A DNA stretch of 64,000 nt from Arenibacter arenosicollis (GCF_014397245.1 NZ_JACLHY010000003.1:124001-188000); one strand, 5' to 3'; shown: positions 31,099-41,093, counted from the stretch's first letter. Notes: generated by a model not told the origin, from the letters alone. Made by a program: numbers and translations.

Positions 31099-33332
31099 GC
31101 AAACAGATCAAGGTTGCGCTTATAGGCAATCCCAATACTGGTAAAACTTCGGTCTTTAACCAACTTACCGGTTTAAAACAAAAAGTTGGGAACTACCCAG
31201 GTATTACCGTCGAGAAAAAGGAAGGCGTCTGTAAACTTCCCCGTGGCGTAAAAGCACATATTCTTGATTTACCCGGTACCTATAGCCTTAATACTACTTC
31301 CTTGGATGAAAGTGTGGTGGTAGAACTTTTGCTCAACAAGAATGACAAGGATTTCCCAGATGTTGCCGTCGTCATCAGCGATGTTGAAAACCTTAAAAGA
31401 AACCTTCTCCTTTTTACCCAAATCAAGGACCTTAAAATTCCCGTTATCCTGGTCATCAATATGGCCGATCGTATGTCCAGAACGGGCATTTCCTTGGACA
31501 TAGAACTTCTGGAAGAAAAGCTGGATACCAAAATTGCATTGGTAAGTACCCGAAAAGGAACGGGTATAGACCAAATTAAGGATTTGATCGCCGACTATAA
31601 AAACCTATCCATTACTCCCAATGTTGATACGACGGTAATTGCGCCGGATTATTTTGAAAAACTGAAATCAACTTTTCCAAAAGAGGATCTTTATAAACTA
31701 TGGCTTGTAATTACACAGGATGTAAACTTTATGCCCATAGAAAAGAATCCGATCACCATTGCCGCCTCTTTTGCCACCAAATCCAAATCCGAACTAAAAA
31801 GGCTGCAACAAAAGGAAACCATTCTTAGGTATCAATTTATAAATGGTATCCTAAAACAGGCCTATAAAGTGGATATTAATGCCGCTAAGGGACTCAGGGC
31901 CACGTTGGACAAGATTTTGACGCATAAAATATTCGGTTATCTTATCTTTTTCGTCATCCTACTGACTATTTTTCAAGCCATATACGATTGGAGCAGTTAC
32001 CCAATGGATTTTATTGACGAATCCTTTGCTTCTGCCAGTGAATGGGTCAAGGACACTTTACCCCCAGGAGTATTTACCAATTTAATAGCCGAAGGAATCC
32101 TTGCCGGGATAGGTGGAATTGTAATTTTTATCCCCCAAATAGCCTTTTTGTTCCTTTTTATTGCCCTCTTGGAGGAATCTGGCTATATGAGCCGGGTTGT
32201 TTTTTTAATGGACAAATTGATGCGTCCGTTTGGCTTAAGCGGCAAGAGCGTTGTGCCTTTGATTTCGGGAACGGCATGTGCAATTCCAGCTATTATGGCC
32301 ACCAGGACCATCGAAAACTGGAAGGAGCGACTTATAACCATTTTGGTTACCCCCTTTACCACCTGTTCTGCCCGCTTACCAGTTTATTTGATCATTATTG
32401 CCTTGGTTATACCTGAAGGAAGATTTTTAGGGCTGAGCTATCAGGCATTGACATTAATGCTCCTATATCTTATGGGATTTGGAGCCGCTATATTTTCGGC
32501 GATGATCTTGAACAAGATCATGAAGATCAAGAGCAAGACCTTCTTTGTCATGGAAATGCCCAATTATAAACTCCCACTCATTAAGAATGTGGTGTATACC
32601 GTTTGGGAAAAAACTAAAAGTTTTGTGCTAGGGGCCGGGAAGATTATTTTGGCCATCTCCATTATACTTTGGTTTTTGGGATCCAATGGGTTTTCGGATA
32701 ATTTTGCCAATGCCGACGAAATTGTAAGTGAGCAAATTGAAAAACAAGGATTTTCGGATTTTAATAAAACCAATATTGAAAGTACGATGGCTTCCTACAA
32801 ATATGCACTTCAGGATAGCATTGAAAAAAAAGCTTATGCTTTGGACCACGTTGCTATAAGCGACTCCCTAAGATTGAAAGAAATGGCCTTACAAGAAAAG
32901 GCCACCAATCAGGAAATTGCTAGTTATAAACTGGAAAACTCCTATATGGGCTATATGGGCAAGGCCATAGAACCTGTGGTACGCCCATTGGGGTATGACT
33001 GGAAAATTGGTATAGCCGTACTTACTTCCTTTGCGGCACGGGAGGTATTCGTAGGTACCTTAGCCACAATATATAGTGTGGGTAGCGATGAGGAGGATAC
33101 CATAAAGAACAGAATGGCCGCCGAAATAGACCCTAGAACAAAAAGACCCCTATTTAATTTGGCTTCTGGTATTTCCCTATTACTTTTCTATGCTTTCGCC
33201 ATGCAATGCATGAGTACGCTTGCTATAGTAAAACGTGAGACAAATACCTGGAAATGGCCAGCTGCACAACTAGTATTTATGAGTCTTTTTGCGTATATTG
33301 TAGCATTGATTGCATACCAGATTCTAAAGTAA
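31095..33332 (+). CDS. feoB: Ferrous iron transporter B
   Basis: 745 aa. The N-terminal G-protein has G1 GNPNTGKT (11-18), the switch segment GNYPGITVEKK, G3 DLPG (58-61) and G4 NMAD (122-125), followed by a GDI helix domain. The membrane part (from about 275) has Gate motifs (LEESGYMSRVVFLMD, ISGTACAIPAIMATR, TTCSARLPVY). A long hydrophilic insert (about 540-620) separates the last membrane blocks. It imports Fe(II) through the inner membrane. In operon with feoA and the small Cys-rich protein at 33438. Confidence 0.96.
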   Translation: MSKQIKVALIGNPNTGKTSVFNQLTGLKQKVGNYPGITVEKKEGVCKLPRGVKAHILDLPGTYSLNTTSLDESVVVELLLNKNDKDFPDVAVVISDVENLKRNLLLFTQIKDLKIPVILVINMADRMSRTGISLDIELLEEKLDTKIALVSTRKGTGIDQIKDLIADYKNLSITPNVDTTVIAPDYFEKLKSTFPKEDLYKLWLVITQDVNFMPIEKNPITIAASFATKSKSELKRLQQKETILRYQFINGILKQAYKVDINAAKGLRATLDKILTHKIFGYLIFFVILLTIFQAIYDWSSYPMDFIDESFASASEWVKDTLPPGVFTNLIAEGILAGIGGIVIFIPQIAFLFLFIALLEESGYMSRVVFLMDKLMRPFGLSGKSVVPLISGTACAIPAIMATRTIENWKERLITILVTPFTTCSARLPVYLIIIALVIPEGRFLGLSYQALTLMLLYLMGFGAAIFSAMILNKIMKIKSKTFFVMEMPNYKLPLIKNVVYTVWEKTKSFVLGAGKIILAISIILWFLGSNGFSDNFANADEIVSEQIEKQGFSDFNKTNIESTMASYKYALQDSIEKKAYALDHVAISDSLRLKEMALQEKATNQEIASYKLENSYMGYMGKAIEPVVRPLGYDWKIGIAVLTSFAAREVFVGTLATIYSVGSDEEDTIKNRMAAEIDPRTKRPLFNLASGISLLLFYAFAMQCMSTLAIVKRETNTWKWPAAQLVFMSLFAYIVALIAYQILK

Positions 33333-33437
33333 TCCGGACGAGCAAAAAAAGAAAAAAATGTAACGGACTTTAGTTCCGATAAGTAAACAAGCGGCTATAA
33401 ACTTTTATCGGTTCAACGCCCAAAAAGAGTAATAAAA

Positions 33438-33587
33438 ATGAGTATTCTTCAACACATACTGGTCTATATCACAGTGGTCTTGGCATTCGGGTACCTAGTA
33501 AAAAAATTCCTGTTGCCAAAATCATTGTTTGCAGGAAAAAAACGCAACTCCAAAGCTTGTGGTGATGGGGATTGTGGATGTCATTAA
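33438..33587 (+). CDS. FeoB-associated Cys-rich membrane protein
   Basis: 49 aa, too short for routine calling. It has one membrane helix (HILVYITVVLAFGYLVKKF) and a short tail ending in CGDGDCGCH. This matches the small FeoB-associated Cys-rich proteins of Bacteroidota, thought to assist Fe(II) transport. It lies 105 bp after feoB on the same strand. The cysteines face the cytoplasm if the positive residues K22-K23 follow the inside-positive rule. Confidence 0.85.
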   Translation: MSILQHILVYITVVLAFGYLVKKFLLPKSLFAGKKRNSKACGDGDCGCH

Positions 33588-33719
33588 TCCTAATAAAAAA
33601 CATATTTATCTGCTATTCGTGCTTAATATTACTTTTTGTTAAGTAAAATAAATCTGTCTTAAAATAATCACAAGTGCATTGCTTTCAGAAATCCAATTCC
33701 TTAATTTGGCGTTCATTAG

Positions 33720-35261
33720 ATGACTTGTATGCTCAATTTTAAAACCTTATTTCCTATTTTTTTAGTTGCGTTCGCATGCAATTTTAATCAGGCCCAAGTA
33801 ATTTCCTCTGTAGTAAAAGACTCCGCCACACAACAACCTATTCCCTACGCCACCATCCTACTGTCCAATAAAAAAGGGGTTATTACCAATGAAGAAGGCC
33901 GATTTAGCTTGCTCTTAGACAAAAACAGTAAAGACACCGACTCCCTTTTTATTTCCTGTATAGGCTATGAGGGTTTGCGCAAGCCATTGAATCAATTTAC
34001 GGAATCGGTCATTTTTCTAAGTGCAAAACCCATAGAATTGAATCCTGTAATTGTTAGTAACAAACAATATACTGCCGAAGAGCTTATAGAGCAGGTAAAA
34101 GAACATATCGACAAAAATTACAGTACAGCCCTTACCAAAAAACGATTGTTCTTCAGGGATTCCTATCATCAAAACCTTACCAAATCCAATTATACCTTCA
34201 AAGAATCCACCATAGCTGCACTCAACGAGAAATTCTTGGACAGTGTCCTGAATACCATCCCAAAAAAATCGAGTCGTTATACCGAAATCTTAGGTGACTT
34301 TTATGGCAAATATGAAAAGGACAATCAAAAACTAACACTGATAAAAGCTTCAGAACTATATGATAAGCAAAGTGAGCTGGACATAACGGCTTTGGAAGAA
34401 AAGTTCAATGATATTCTAAAGAAAAATATAAAGCACGATTCCTATTTCAAAATTAAATCGGGTCTATTCGGTACAAAAGTGGATGTTGACGAAATATTTA
34501 CCCCCGAGAATGAAGGTGCAGATGCCGAGGCCTTGAAAAAAGAATTGGAAGAAAAGAAAAAGAAGGAAGAAAATCGAAAAAAGAATTTCGCTTCCTTTAA
34601 AAAAGGAAGCTTGGGGAAGATAATGGAAAAACAGTTTTTTCTGAAAGATTCAGACCTCAATTTCATCCATAAAGACAATCGGTACAGTTTTAAAATGGTA
34701 GATTTTACCTATATAGGGGATGATGCGGTCTATATCCTGGATTTTGAGCCTAAAAGATCTGCCGACTACAAGGGTAGGCTATATATCCATGCAGATGATT
34801 TTGCTATAATCCGTTTAGATTACAGCAATGTTAAATCCTTGAGGACCTTTAAGCTTTTGGGAGTTTCTTTGGACCAACATTTGGACAAGGGCAAGATGAT
34901 ATTTTCCAAGAATGAAGAAGGAGTTTACCATTTACGCTATTTTGAAGAAGAACTGGGCGCAAAGGTGGCCATAAAAAGGCCTTTGAAAATCATTGAACTG
35001 AACAAGCGTGTAAAGGGAAGGAACAAACAGAACGAGCTTTCCTTAAAAATAGATATGGCGAGCAGTGGGGTAAACAGGCACGAGGTGATCCTGTTCGATT
35101 CAGAAACCATTACTTCCCAACAATTCAATGCCGTTCAGGAAAACAATACAGTACTTCCTACCTATATGCCCAACTACGATCCGGAATTTTGGAAAGGCTA
35201 TAATATAATAGAACCCAATCAGGCCATAAAGGATTTTACAGCGCAAGTGGAGGTTAATTAG
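33720..35261 (+). CDS. Secreted protein with CarboxypepD-reg-like domain
   Basis: 513 aa. Signal peptide to about residue 25 (NFNQAQ), then a carboxypeptidase-regulatory-like beta-sandwich (VVKDSATQQPIPYATILLSN to about residue 110). The remaining 400 residues contain a strongly charged coiled stretch (LKKELEEKKKKEE, about 265-295) and a beta-rich C-terminal half with RRLYIHADDFAIIRLDY-like strands, similar to other Bacteroidota carboxypeptidase-like outer-membrane-associated proteins. No plug or full barrel. Function not known. It converges with the DUF423 gene (3 bp between stops). Confidence 0.82.
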   Translation: MTCMLNFKTLFPIFLVAFACNFNQAQVISSVVKDSATQQPIPYATILLSNKKGVITNEEGRFSLLLDKNSKDTDSLFISCIGYEGLRKPLNQFTESVIFLSAKPIELNPVIVSNKQYTAEELIEQVKEHIDKNYSTALTKKRLFFRDSYHQNLTKSNYTFKESTIAALNEKFLDSVLNTIPKKSSRYTEILGDFYGKYEKDNQKLTLIKASELYDKQSELDITALEEKFNDILKKNIKHDSYFKIKSGLFGTKVDVDEIFTPENEGADAEALKKELEEKKKKEENRKKNFASFKKGSLGKIMEKQFFLKDSDLNFIHKDNRYSFKMVDFTYIGDDAVYILDFEPKRSADYKGRLYIHADDFAIIRLDYSNVKSLRTFKLLGVSLDQHLDKGKMIFSKNEEGVYHLRYFEEELGAKVAIKRPLKIIELNKRVKGRNKQNELSLKIDMASSGVNRHEVILFDSETITSQQFNAVQENNTVLPTYMPNYDPEFWKGYNIIEPNQAIKDFTAQVEVN

Positions 35262-35264
35262 ACC

Positions 35265-35651
35265 CTAAACCAAATTTTGAATAAAGGAATAAAACAATAA
35301 TCCCCAGCCAATTACCAAAAGTAATCCGCCCAGCGGAGTAATAGGTCCCAGAAACCTGAGTTTTTTACCTTTGGCCGCACTTATGGAAAGACCATAAATA
35401 CTAAAGGAAAATAGAAACACACCAATTATAAAGCAATAAATCATATAACGTTCCAAGGCTGTTTCCAGATTAAAATTAAATCCTAAAACCAGCAATAAAA
35501 TGGCATGGTACATTTGATATTTTACTCCAGTTTCAAAACTTTTCAACTGCTGTTCGTTCAAGGTTTTTTTAAGCGCATGTGCACCAAACGCTCCAAAAAC
35601 CACCGCTAAAAGTCCATAAAGGGAACCCATGATATGAGCTATAAGTACCAT
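35265..35651 (-). CDS. DUF423 small membrane protein
   Basis: 128 aa with four membrane helices. Conserved family features: LYGLLAVVFGAFGAHALK near the N-terminus, a QLKSFETGVKYQMYHA segment and a glycine-rich end (FLGPITPLGGLLLVIGW). Similar to YgdD/YwdK. Role unknown. Last gene of a minus-strand run that starts with the DtxR-type regulator. Confidence 0.92.
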   Translation of the reverse strand: MVLIAHIMGSLYGLLAVVFGAFGAHALKKTLNEQQLKSFETGVKYQMYHAILLLVLGFNFNLETALERYMIYCFIIGVFLFSFSIYGLSISAAKGKKLRFLGPITPLGGLLLVIGWGLLFYSFIQNLV

Positions 35652-35684
35652 AAAAATATTTTAAAAAGGGATTAAACTATTAAG

Positions 35685-36125
35685 CTAATTGAACTGCATC
35701 ATTAAATCCAGATCCTTGTTCAAATCAAAAGCGCATTCCTTATAACTTGGAGGACCAAAAGTCTTTAATTTGGCGTTGGAAAAGGCTATGGATTCCTTAG
35801 GAATTCCCAACCAATTGGTATCCAGCTTATCGTTGCCGTTTTCATCATGAAAAATGGCCACGGCATATTCCCCTTTGGGAAGATCGAAAATCTTGAAATG
35901 GGTGCTTGCCTCTTTAGCCGCTATGCGGTCTACCTTGTATACCTCTTCAAACATTAAAAACCCGTGGGATTTATTGTAAATGGCAATATTGATTTTACCA
36001 GTGGAGGATCTAACCCCGCGCACTTCCACAGAGAGACTATATTGGGACATCCCGGAGAAAGGAAGTAAGGTCAGCAGAAGCCAACTATATTTCCTCAAGA
36101 AAACGACCAATTGAAAACAGCACAT
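35685..36125 (-). CDS. DUF2141 secreted protein
   Basis: 146 aa; a hydrophobic signal-like stretch (WLLLTLLPFSGMSQ) precedes the DUF2141 domain: SVEVRGVRSSTGKINIAIYNK, GEYAVAIFHDENGNDKLDTNWLG split over strands, then YKECAFDLNKD. The domain is a small periplasmic beta-sandwich of unknown function. The ATG directly follows the stop of the upstream gene (TAGATG), so translational coupling is likely. Confidence 0.88.
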   Translation of the reverse strand: MCCFQLVVFLRKYSWLLLTLLPFSGMSQYSLSVEVRGVRSSTGKINIAIYNKSHGFLMFEEVYKVDRIAAKEASTHFKIFDLPKGEYAVAIFHDENGNDKLDTNWLGIPKESIAFSNAKLKTFGPPSYKECAFDLNKDLDLMMQFN

Positions 36126-36557
36126 CTATTCTTTTGGGGGATTAATTTTGTTCGACAAAAACCGATACATAGATTCCGTTTCCGTACTATCTGGCATGTT
36201 CAAAAATAATTTCATGGAATCTTGATATACCAACCTTATTTTGGGTTGGGATAGTCGATCCACATAAACATACACCTTATTTAGATTTAGGCTATCTTCT
36301 TTAAAAACACCTTTTTCCCTTTCCTTAACTGAAAATCCATTGATCCGTTCCATGGAAGGAATCTTTTCCACCATAGTAACACTGTCCATGTCCGTATATG
36401 GAATCTTAACGAAATAGATTCCGGATAATATTTCCAATTCCTCCTTTTCGGTCTTTATCCAATTTTTGTAATGTGCCGTAAATGCCAGGGCAACTACAAT
36501 TATTGTGACCACAATAAGCACGTTTAAAAACCAATGCCTTTTTTCAGTATTTCCCAT
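36126..36557 (-). CDS. Membrane-anchored protein of unknown function
   Basis: 143 aa. One N-terminal membrane helix (FLNVLIVVTIIVVALAFTAH, residues about 11-30) and a periplasmic domain of about 110 residues with no recognised motif. Coupled to the downstream DUF2141 gene and 44 bp after the ZIP transporter gene, so probably part of the same operon. Confidence 0.75.
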   Translation of the reverse strand: MGNTEKRHWFLNVLIVVTIIVVALAFTAHYKNWIKTEKEELEILSGIYFVKIPYTDMDSVTMVEKIPSMERINGFSVKEREKGVFKEDSLNLNKVYVYVDRLSQPKIRLVYQDSMKLFLNMPDSTETESMYRFLSNKINPPKE

Positions 36558-36601
36558 AATTTAAATGAAGATAGATGATTACACTAACAAACCAAAATTT
36601 A

Positions 36602-37423
36602 TCAACTAAGGCCAACATCGAGCATCATCATAATTATAAATCCTCCTATAAAACCCATGGTGGCTATGTCCGTGTACTTGTCCTGTTGGGTTTCCGGGAT
36701 TACCTCTTCCACCACTACAAATATCATAGCTCCTGCCGCAAAAGATAGCGCATAGGGCAAAATTGGCTGAAAAGTCAGAACCGCCCAAGCACCCAATACC
36801 GCAGCGATAGGTTCTACCAAAGCTGAGGCCTGACCGTACATAAAACTCTTTCTTCTACTTAAGCCCTGCCGCCTTAATGGCATGGCAACCGCGAAACCTT
36901 CGGGAAAATTCTGAAGCCCAATTCCAAGCGCCAGGGCAACTGCCCCGCCAATAGTGGCCCCGTCAAAACCTGCGGCAACACCCCCAAACAATACCCCAAC
37001 AGCAAGTCCTTCCGGAATATTGTGCAAAGTAATTGCCAAAGTTAATAAGGTAGTTCTATGCCAGGGTGTTTTAATACCTTCCTTTTCGTTTTCCTTAAAG
37101 TTAATATGTAAATGTGGCAATACCTTATCCAAACCAAATAGAAACAATGCTCCCATTAGAAATCCAACCGCGGCCGGAATCACCTTTACGAATCCTTCCC
37201 CAGGACTCATTTCTATACCTGGCGCCAATAAACTCCAGAAACTGGCGGCAACCATTACCCCTCCCGTAAAACCAAGCATGCCATCCAATACGGCGCGGTT
37301 CATGCCCTTAAAGAAAAATACCAATGAAGCGCCCAAGGCCGTAAGTCCCCATGTAAACAAAGTGGCATAAAATGCAGCTAAAATTGGGTCTATAGATTCA
37401 AAATAGTCTATTATCTGATTCAT
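36602..37423 (-). CDS. ZIP-family divalent metal transporter
   Basis: 273 aa with eight predicted membrane helices. The signature metal-site motifs are HNIPEG (134-139) in helix 4 and NFPEG (172-176) in helix 5, as in ZupT/GufA-type ZIP proteins. It imports Zn, Mn or Fe. It overlaps the DtxR-type regulator gene by 4 bp, so the two are one transcription unit and the regulator probably senses the imported metal. Confidence 0.93.
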   Translation of the reverse strand: MNQIIDYFESIDPILAAFYATLFTWGLTALGASLVFFFKGMNRAVLDGMLGFTGGVMVAASFWSLLAPGIEMSPGEGFVKVIPAAVGFLMGALFLFGLDKVLPHLHINFKENEKEGIKTPWHRTTLLTLAITLHNIPEGLAVGVLFGGVAAGFDGATIGGAVALALGIGLQNFPEGFAVAMPLRRQGLSRRKSFMYGQASALVEPIAAVLGAWAVLTFQPILPYALSFAAGAMIFVVVEEVIPETQQDKYTDIATMGFIGGFIIMMMLDVGLS

Positions 37424-38082
37424 ATTTCATCATTGGTTTTAATGTACAAATTAGCTGCAATTACGTGTGAAATTTGCAGATTCCTTCCATCTATCTCAAT
37501 ATTTAATGAACCATCGAACTCCTCTCTCTCCTTCACCCTTATTTGGTTTCCCAAGGCTATCCCGTTCTTGTCCAAAAATTTTAAAAATGTGGCCGATGAG
37601 TCCTTGACCCCAACACATACCCCCACAGTATTTATTGGGACTTCACTTAGCAAATCCCTATCCCTTTCTTTAAATCCTCCATTCTTATCCGGTATGGGAT
37701 CTCCGTGCGGATCAAATTTGGGAAAAGCCAAAAGACGGTCAAGGCTATCTATTAGTTTGTCACTTTTAATATGCTCCAACTGTTCCGCTACCTCATGGAC
37801 CTCATCCCAGGAAAAATCCAGCTTCTCCACTAGGAAAACCTCCCAAAGCCTATGTTTTCTGATAATCCCCAATGCCGTCTTTGTACCTAAAGAAGTTAAG
37901 GAAACCCCTTGGTATCGTTTGTAGTTTACCAAATTTTTTTCGGATAGTTTTTTAATCATGTCGGTAACTGAAGAAGGCTTGGTTTCCATTAGCTCCGCTA
38001 TGGCATTGGTGGCTACTTCCTGTGTCCCTTTTCTGCCTAAATGAAAAATAGTCTTAATATAATTCTCTTCTGAACGCGTCAT
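37420..38082 (-). CDS. DtxR/MntR-family metal-dependent repressor
   Basis: 220 aa from ATG 38082; a TTG 18 bp upstream is less likely. The N-terminal winged helix is TRSEENYIKTIFHLGR...SSVTDMIKKLSEKNLV. The dimerisation/metal domain has HRLWEVFLVEKL, HEVAEQLEHIKS and HGDPIPD with likely ligands, and a C-terminal FeoA-like SH3 domain (INTVGVCVGVKDSSATFLKFL) is present, as in DtxR/IdeR rather than short MntR. It should repress when metal (Mn or Fe) is plentiful. It is divergent from the TonB receptor gene, with a palindrome in the shared gap. Confidence 0.93.
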   Translation of the reverse strand: MTRSEENYIKTIFHLGRKGTQEVATNAIAELMETKPSSVTDMIKKLSEKNLVNYKRYQGVSLTSLGTKTALGIIRKHRLWEVFLVEKLDFSWDEVHEVAEQLEHIKSDKLIDSLDRLLAFPKFDPHGDPIPDKNGGFKERDRDLLSEVPINTVGVCVGVKDSSATFLKFLDKNGIALGNQIRVKEREEFDGSLNIEIDGRNLQISHVIAANLYIKTNDEI

Positions 38083-38112
38083 TAAATACAATTTATGCAA
38101 AAATACATTTTT

Positions 38113-38128
38113 ATTTGTACAAACAAAT
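38113..38128. promoter_or_regulatory. Candidate DtxR-type operator between regulator and TonB receptor
   Basis: ATTTGTACAAACAAAT contains the inverted arms ATTTGT/ACAAAT and the perfect palindrome TTTGTACAAA (38114-38123). It lies in the 78-bp gap between the divergent starts at 38082 and 38161, where one site could control both. Confidence 0.45.
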
Positions 38129-38160
38129 TTTTAGATTTGCCTAAAATTTAATTTAATTTA

Positions 38161-40464
38161 ATGAAAAATATAATCTGGATATTATTCCTTTTACCACTGT
38201 TCCATCTTTTTTCCCAAACCGGAACACTGGAAGGCACGGTTATTTCCAATGGAGATGTATTAGCTTGGGCCACCATACAGCTTAAGGGGACCCAAATTGG
38301 CACCACTACGGATGAATCGGGAAAGTATAGGCTAAACGCCCCGTTTGGAACCTATACCGTGGTTTGCCAAAGCATAGGGTACAAATCCAACCTAAAAGAA
38401 ATTACCCTGGACAATTCCCGACCCTTGCAATTAGATTTTGAATTAAAGGAGGATGTTATGGGTCTGGAACAAGTAGTGGTAACAGGTACCCGGACAGACA
38501 AAAGACGTACAGATTCCCCCGTAATCGTAAATTTGATCAATAGCAAAACCTTGGATAATGTAGTGGCAACCAATCTTTCCGATGGCTTAAGATTTCAACC
38601 AGGCCTACGGGTAGAAACCGATTGCCAGACGTGTAATTACACCCAATTGCGTATAAACGGACTACAAGGAGGATATTCACAAATATTGATCAACGGTCGA
38701 CCCATATTTAGTCCGCTTACCGGCTTATACGGTATGGAGCAAATTCCTACCAATATGATAGAACGCATTGAAATAGTCCGTGGAGGTGTTTCAGCACTCT
38801 ATGGATCTAGCGCCATAGGCGGAACCGTGAATGTGATAACCAAGATTCCGCGGCAAAACGACTATTCCTTTACCTATACCTATCAAAATATGGGGAACAA
38901 TGCCAACGACCACCTTCTGGTAGGAAACGCAACTGTAGTTAACCCAAAGCGGAATGCCGGCGCCACCTTTTTCGTCAGTAAGCGGGATCGTGACACCTAT
39001 GATGCCAACGGCGACAATTTTTCAGAGCTGCCACAGCTCATAAACAATTCCTTTGGCACCAACTTCTTTTATCTACCTCAGGAAAACCAAAAGTTGGAGG
39101 TAAGCCTTAGTAGCATAAATGAATATAGATATGGTGGTGAGGTAGTGGACAAACCTGCCCACTTGGCACAACAATCTGAAGAACGGACACATAATGTACT
39201 TATGGGCAGTTTGGATTATCAAATAAATTTTAATGAAGAAAAAAGTGCACTGATCCTTTATTATGGGGGACAATATACCGACCGTGACCATTATACGGGC
39301 ATAATCCCAGACGATGAGCCCCAATTGGGGGAATTTTTGGCCGACCCGCCCTATGGCATATCCAATGTTACCACACATCAGGGTGGCACACAATACAATC
39401 ATAGGTTTAATGAATTTCTAGGGGGCAAAACCGTATTGACCTTTGGATCCGAATTTGTATATGACCAGGTGTTGGATGTTATTGAACCCTATAATTACAA
39501 GATAGACCAGACGACTAGGAATTTAAGTGGGTTTGTACAGAACGACTGGGATATTAACACCAAATTAAATTTTCTTTCCGGTTTTAGAGTCGATGACCAC
39601 AACCTGGTAGACAAAACCATATTTAGTCCAAGGCTCTCATTGCTCTACAAGTGGAATAAGGAAACTCAATTGAGATTGGGATGGGGTACCGGTTTTAGGG
39701 CGCCGCAAGCCTTTGATACCGACTTACACATTGCCTTCGCCGGAGGAGGCATCTCCCGTGTTTCACTTTCCGACGCACTAAAGGAGGAACGTTCAAATAG
39801 TTTTACCGGATCTATTAATTACGATAAGGCCTCAGAACACTTTATTGCCGGTTTTACCCTAGAGGGATTTTATACCCAACTAAACGACGCCTTCTTTCTC
39901 TTCCCCTTGGGAGAAGACGAATTTGGACAACGATTTGAAAAGCGGAATGGTAGTGGTGCTACGGTCAAAGGCATTACCCTGGAAACAAGGGCCAACTTTG
40001 ATTATTTGCTACAGATCGATGCCGGCTTTACCCTACAGTCCAGCCTCTTCAATGATCCCGTGGAGAATATTGAAGGTCTGGAGGCAAAAAGAGCATTTTT
40101 GAGAACCCCAAACGACTATGGTTATGCTACTTTTACTTATACACCCACAAAAAAACTAAGTGCCAGCGCCAATATTGTATATACGGGACCTATGGAAATT
40201 GCCCATTTTAGTGGAGAAGGAACAGGTCAGGAGGTAGATGAATACTCCAAATCCCCATCGTTTACGGAACTCAGTCTCCGTTTGGGTTATAACCATGAAT
40301 TTCCTAAAATAGATACAGGAATAGAGATATTTGGAGGTGTAAAAAATTTAACAAATGCCTATCAGGACGATTTTGATATGGGCAAAAACAGGGATAGCAA
40401 CTACGTCTACGGCCCTGGAGCCCCAAGAACTGTTTTTATAGGGCTAAGAATAAAATCTTTGTAG
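38161..40464 (+). CDS. TonB-dependent receptor, probably metal-chelate uptake
   Basis: 767 aa. Signal peptide to residue 19, CarboxypepD-reg beta-sandwich (about 22-105), plug (about 115-225: QVVVTGTRTDKRRTDSPV, then QLRINGLQGGYSQILING and GVSALYGSSAIGGTVNVIT) and a 22-strand barrel with FRAPQAFD in the usual place. The pair of Cys in ETDCQTCNYTQ within the plug is typical of one Bacteroidota receptor group. The divergent DtxR-type gene and ZIP transporter make an iron/manganese chelate the likely substrate; inferred. Confidence 0.9.
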   Translation: MKNIIWILFLLPLFHLFSQTGTLEGTVISNGDVLAWATIQLKGTQIGTTTDESGKYRLNAPFGTYTVVCQSIGYKSNLKEITLDNSRPLQLDFELKEDVMGLEQVVVTGTRTDKRRTDSPVIVNLINSKTLDNVVATNLSDGLRFQPGLRVETDCQTCNYTQLRINGLQGGYSQILINGRPIFSPLTGLYGMEQIPTNMIERIEIVRGGVSALYGSSAIGGTVNVITKIPRQNDYSFTYTYQNMGNNANDHLLVGNATVVNPKRNAGATFFVSKRDRDTYDANGDNFSELPQLINNSFGTNFFYLPQENQKLEVSLSSINEYRYGGEVVDKPAHLAQQSEERTHNVLMGSLDYQINFNEEKSALILYYGGQYTDRDHYTGIIPDDEPQLGEFLADPPYGISNVTTHQGGTQYNHRFNEFLGGKTVLTFGSEFVYDQVLDVIEPYNYKIDQTTRNLSGFVQNDWDINTKLNFLSGFRVDDHNLVDKTIFSPRLSLLYKWNKETQLRLGWGTGFRAPQAFDTDLHIAFAGGGISRVSLSDALKEERSNSFTGSINYDKASEHFIAGFTLEGFYTQLNDAFFLFPLGEDEFGQRFEKRNGSGATVKGITLETRANFDYLLQIDAGFTLQSSLFNDPVENIEGLEAKRAFLRTPNDYGYATFTYTPTKKLSASANIVYTGPMEIAHFSGEGTGQEVDEYSKSPSFTELSLRLGYNHEFPKIDTGIEIFGGVKNLTNAYQDDFDMGKNRDSNYVYGPGAPRTVFIGLRIKSL

Positions 40465-40469
40465 GAATA

Positions 40470-40958
40470 ATGGGATCCAAGACAACAATTTTAATATTGA
40501 TGGTGAATATAATGCTGCCCTGGTCAAATGCTCTTGCCCAGGAAAAAAAACAAGTTAATTGGATCAGCTTTGAACAATTGCACGATTCCCTAAAAGCAAA
40601 TCCCAAAAAAGTTTTCATCGATTTTTATGCGGATTGGTGTTCACCCTGTCTAAAAATGGATGAAGTAGCTTTCAAAGACCCTAGGGTGGTAGAATTACTA
40701 AATAAGGATTTTTATGCTATAAAATTTAATGTGGAAACCACAGATACCATTGTTTTTGGGCAACAAAGCTTTTCTAATCCAAGAGCCAACAGACGTAATC
40801 CCGTACATGAAATACCCCTTCTATTGGCCAGTAGAAAGGAGGCGCCCTTTACCCTACCTGCCTTAGTATTAATGGATTCTACTTTTACTGCCCAAGCACG
40901 GTATTTCCAATATCTGGATGCCGAACAATTACTGGGGATACTTGAAAAAAAACCTTAA
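40470..40958 (+). CDS. Secreted thioredoxin-like protein
   Basis: 162 aa. Signal peptide (ILMVNIMLPWSNALAQ), thioredoxin fold with DFYADWCSPC (Cys57, Cys60). It resembles DsbD-gamma-like thioredoxins that reduce periplasmic disulfides. It starts 5 bp after the TonB receptor stop, so it is in the same operon; it may maintain the plug cysteines of that receptor in the needed redox state, which is inference. Confidence 0.9.
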   Translation: MGSKTTILILMVNIMLPWSNALAQEKKQVNWISFEQLHDSLKANPKKVFIDFYADWCSPCLKMDEVAFKDPRVVELLNKDFYAIKFNVETTDTIVFGQQSFSNPRANRRNPVHEIPLLLASRKEAPFTLPALVLMDSTFTAQARYFQYLDAEQLLGILEKKP

Positions 40959-41093
40959 AAATACCTTATATTTCACCTTTATCGGATTTGTAAATTCTAC
41001 CAATAGAATTTGTACTTTTGGATTACATCCCGAAGACAGAAGCAAAATCATTCCTTAACTCGACTTTAATCCTTGAAACCAGAGCGCATTCCC

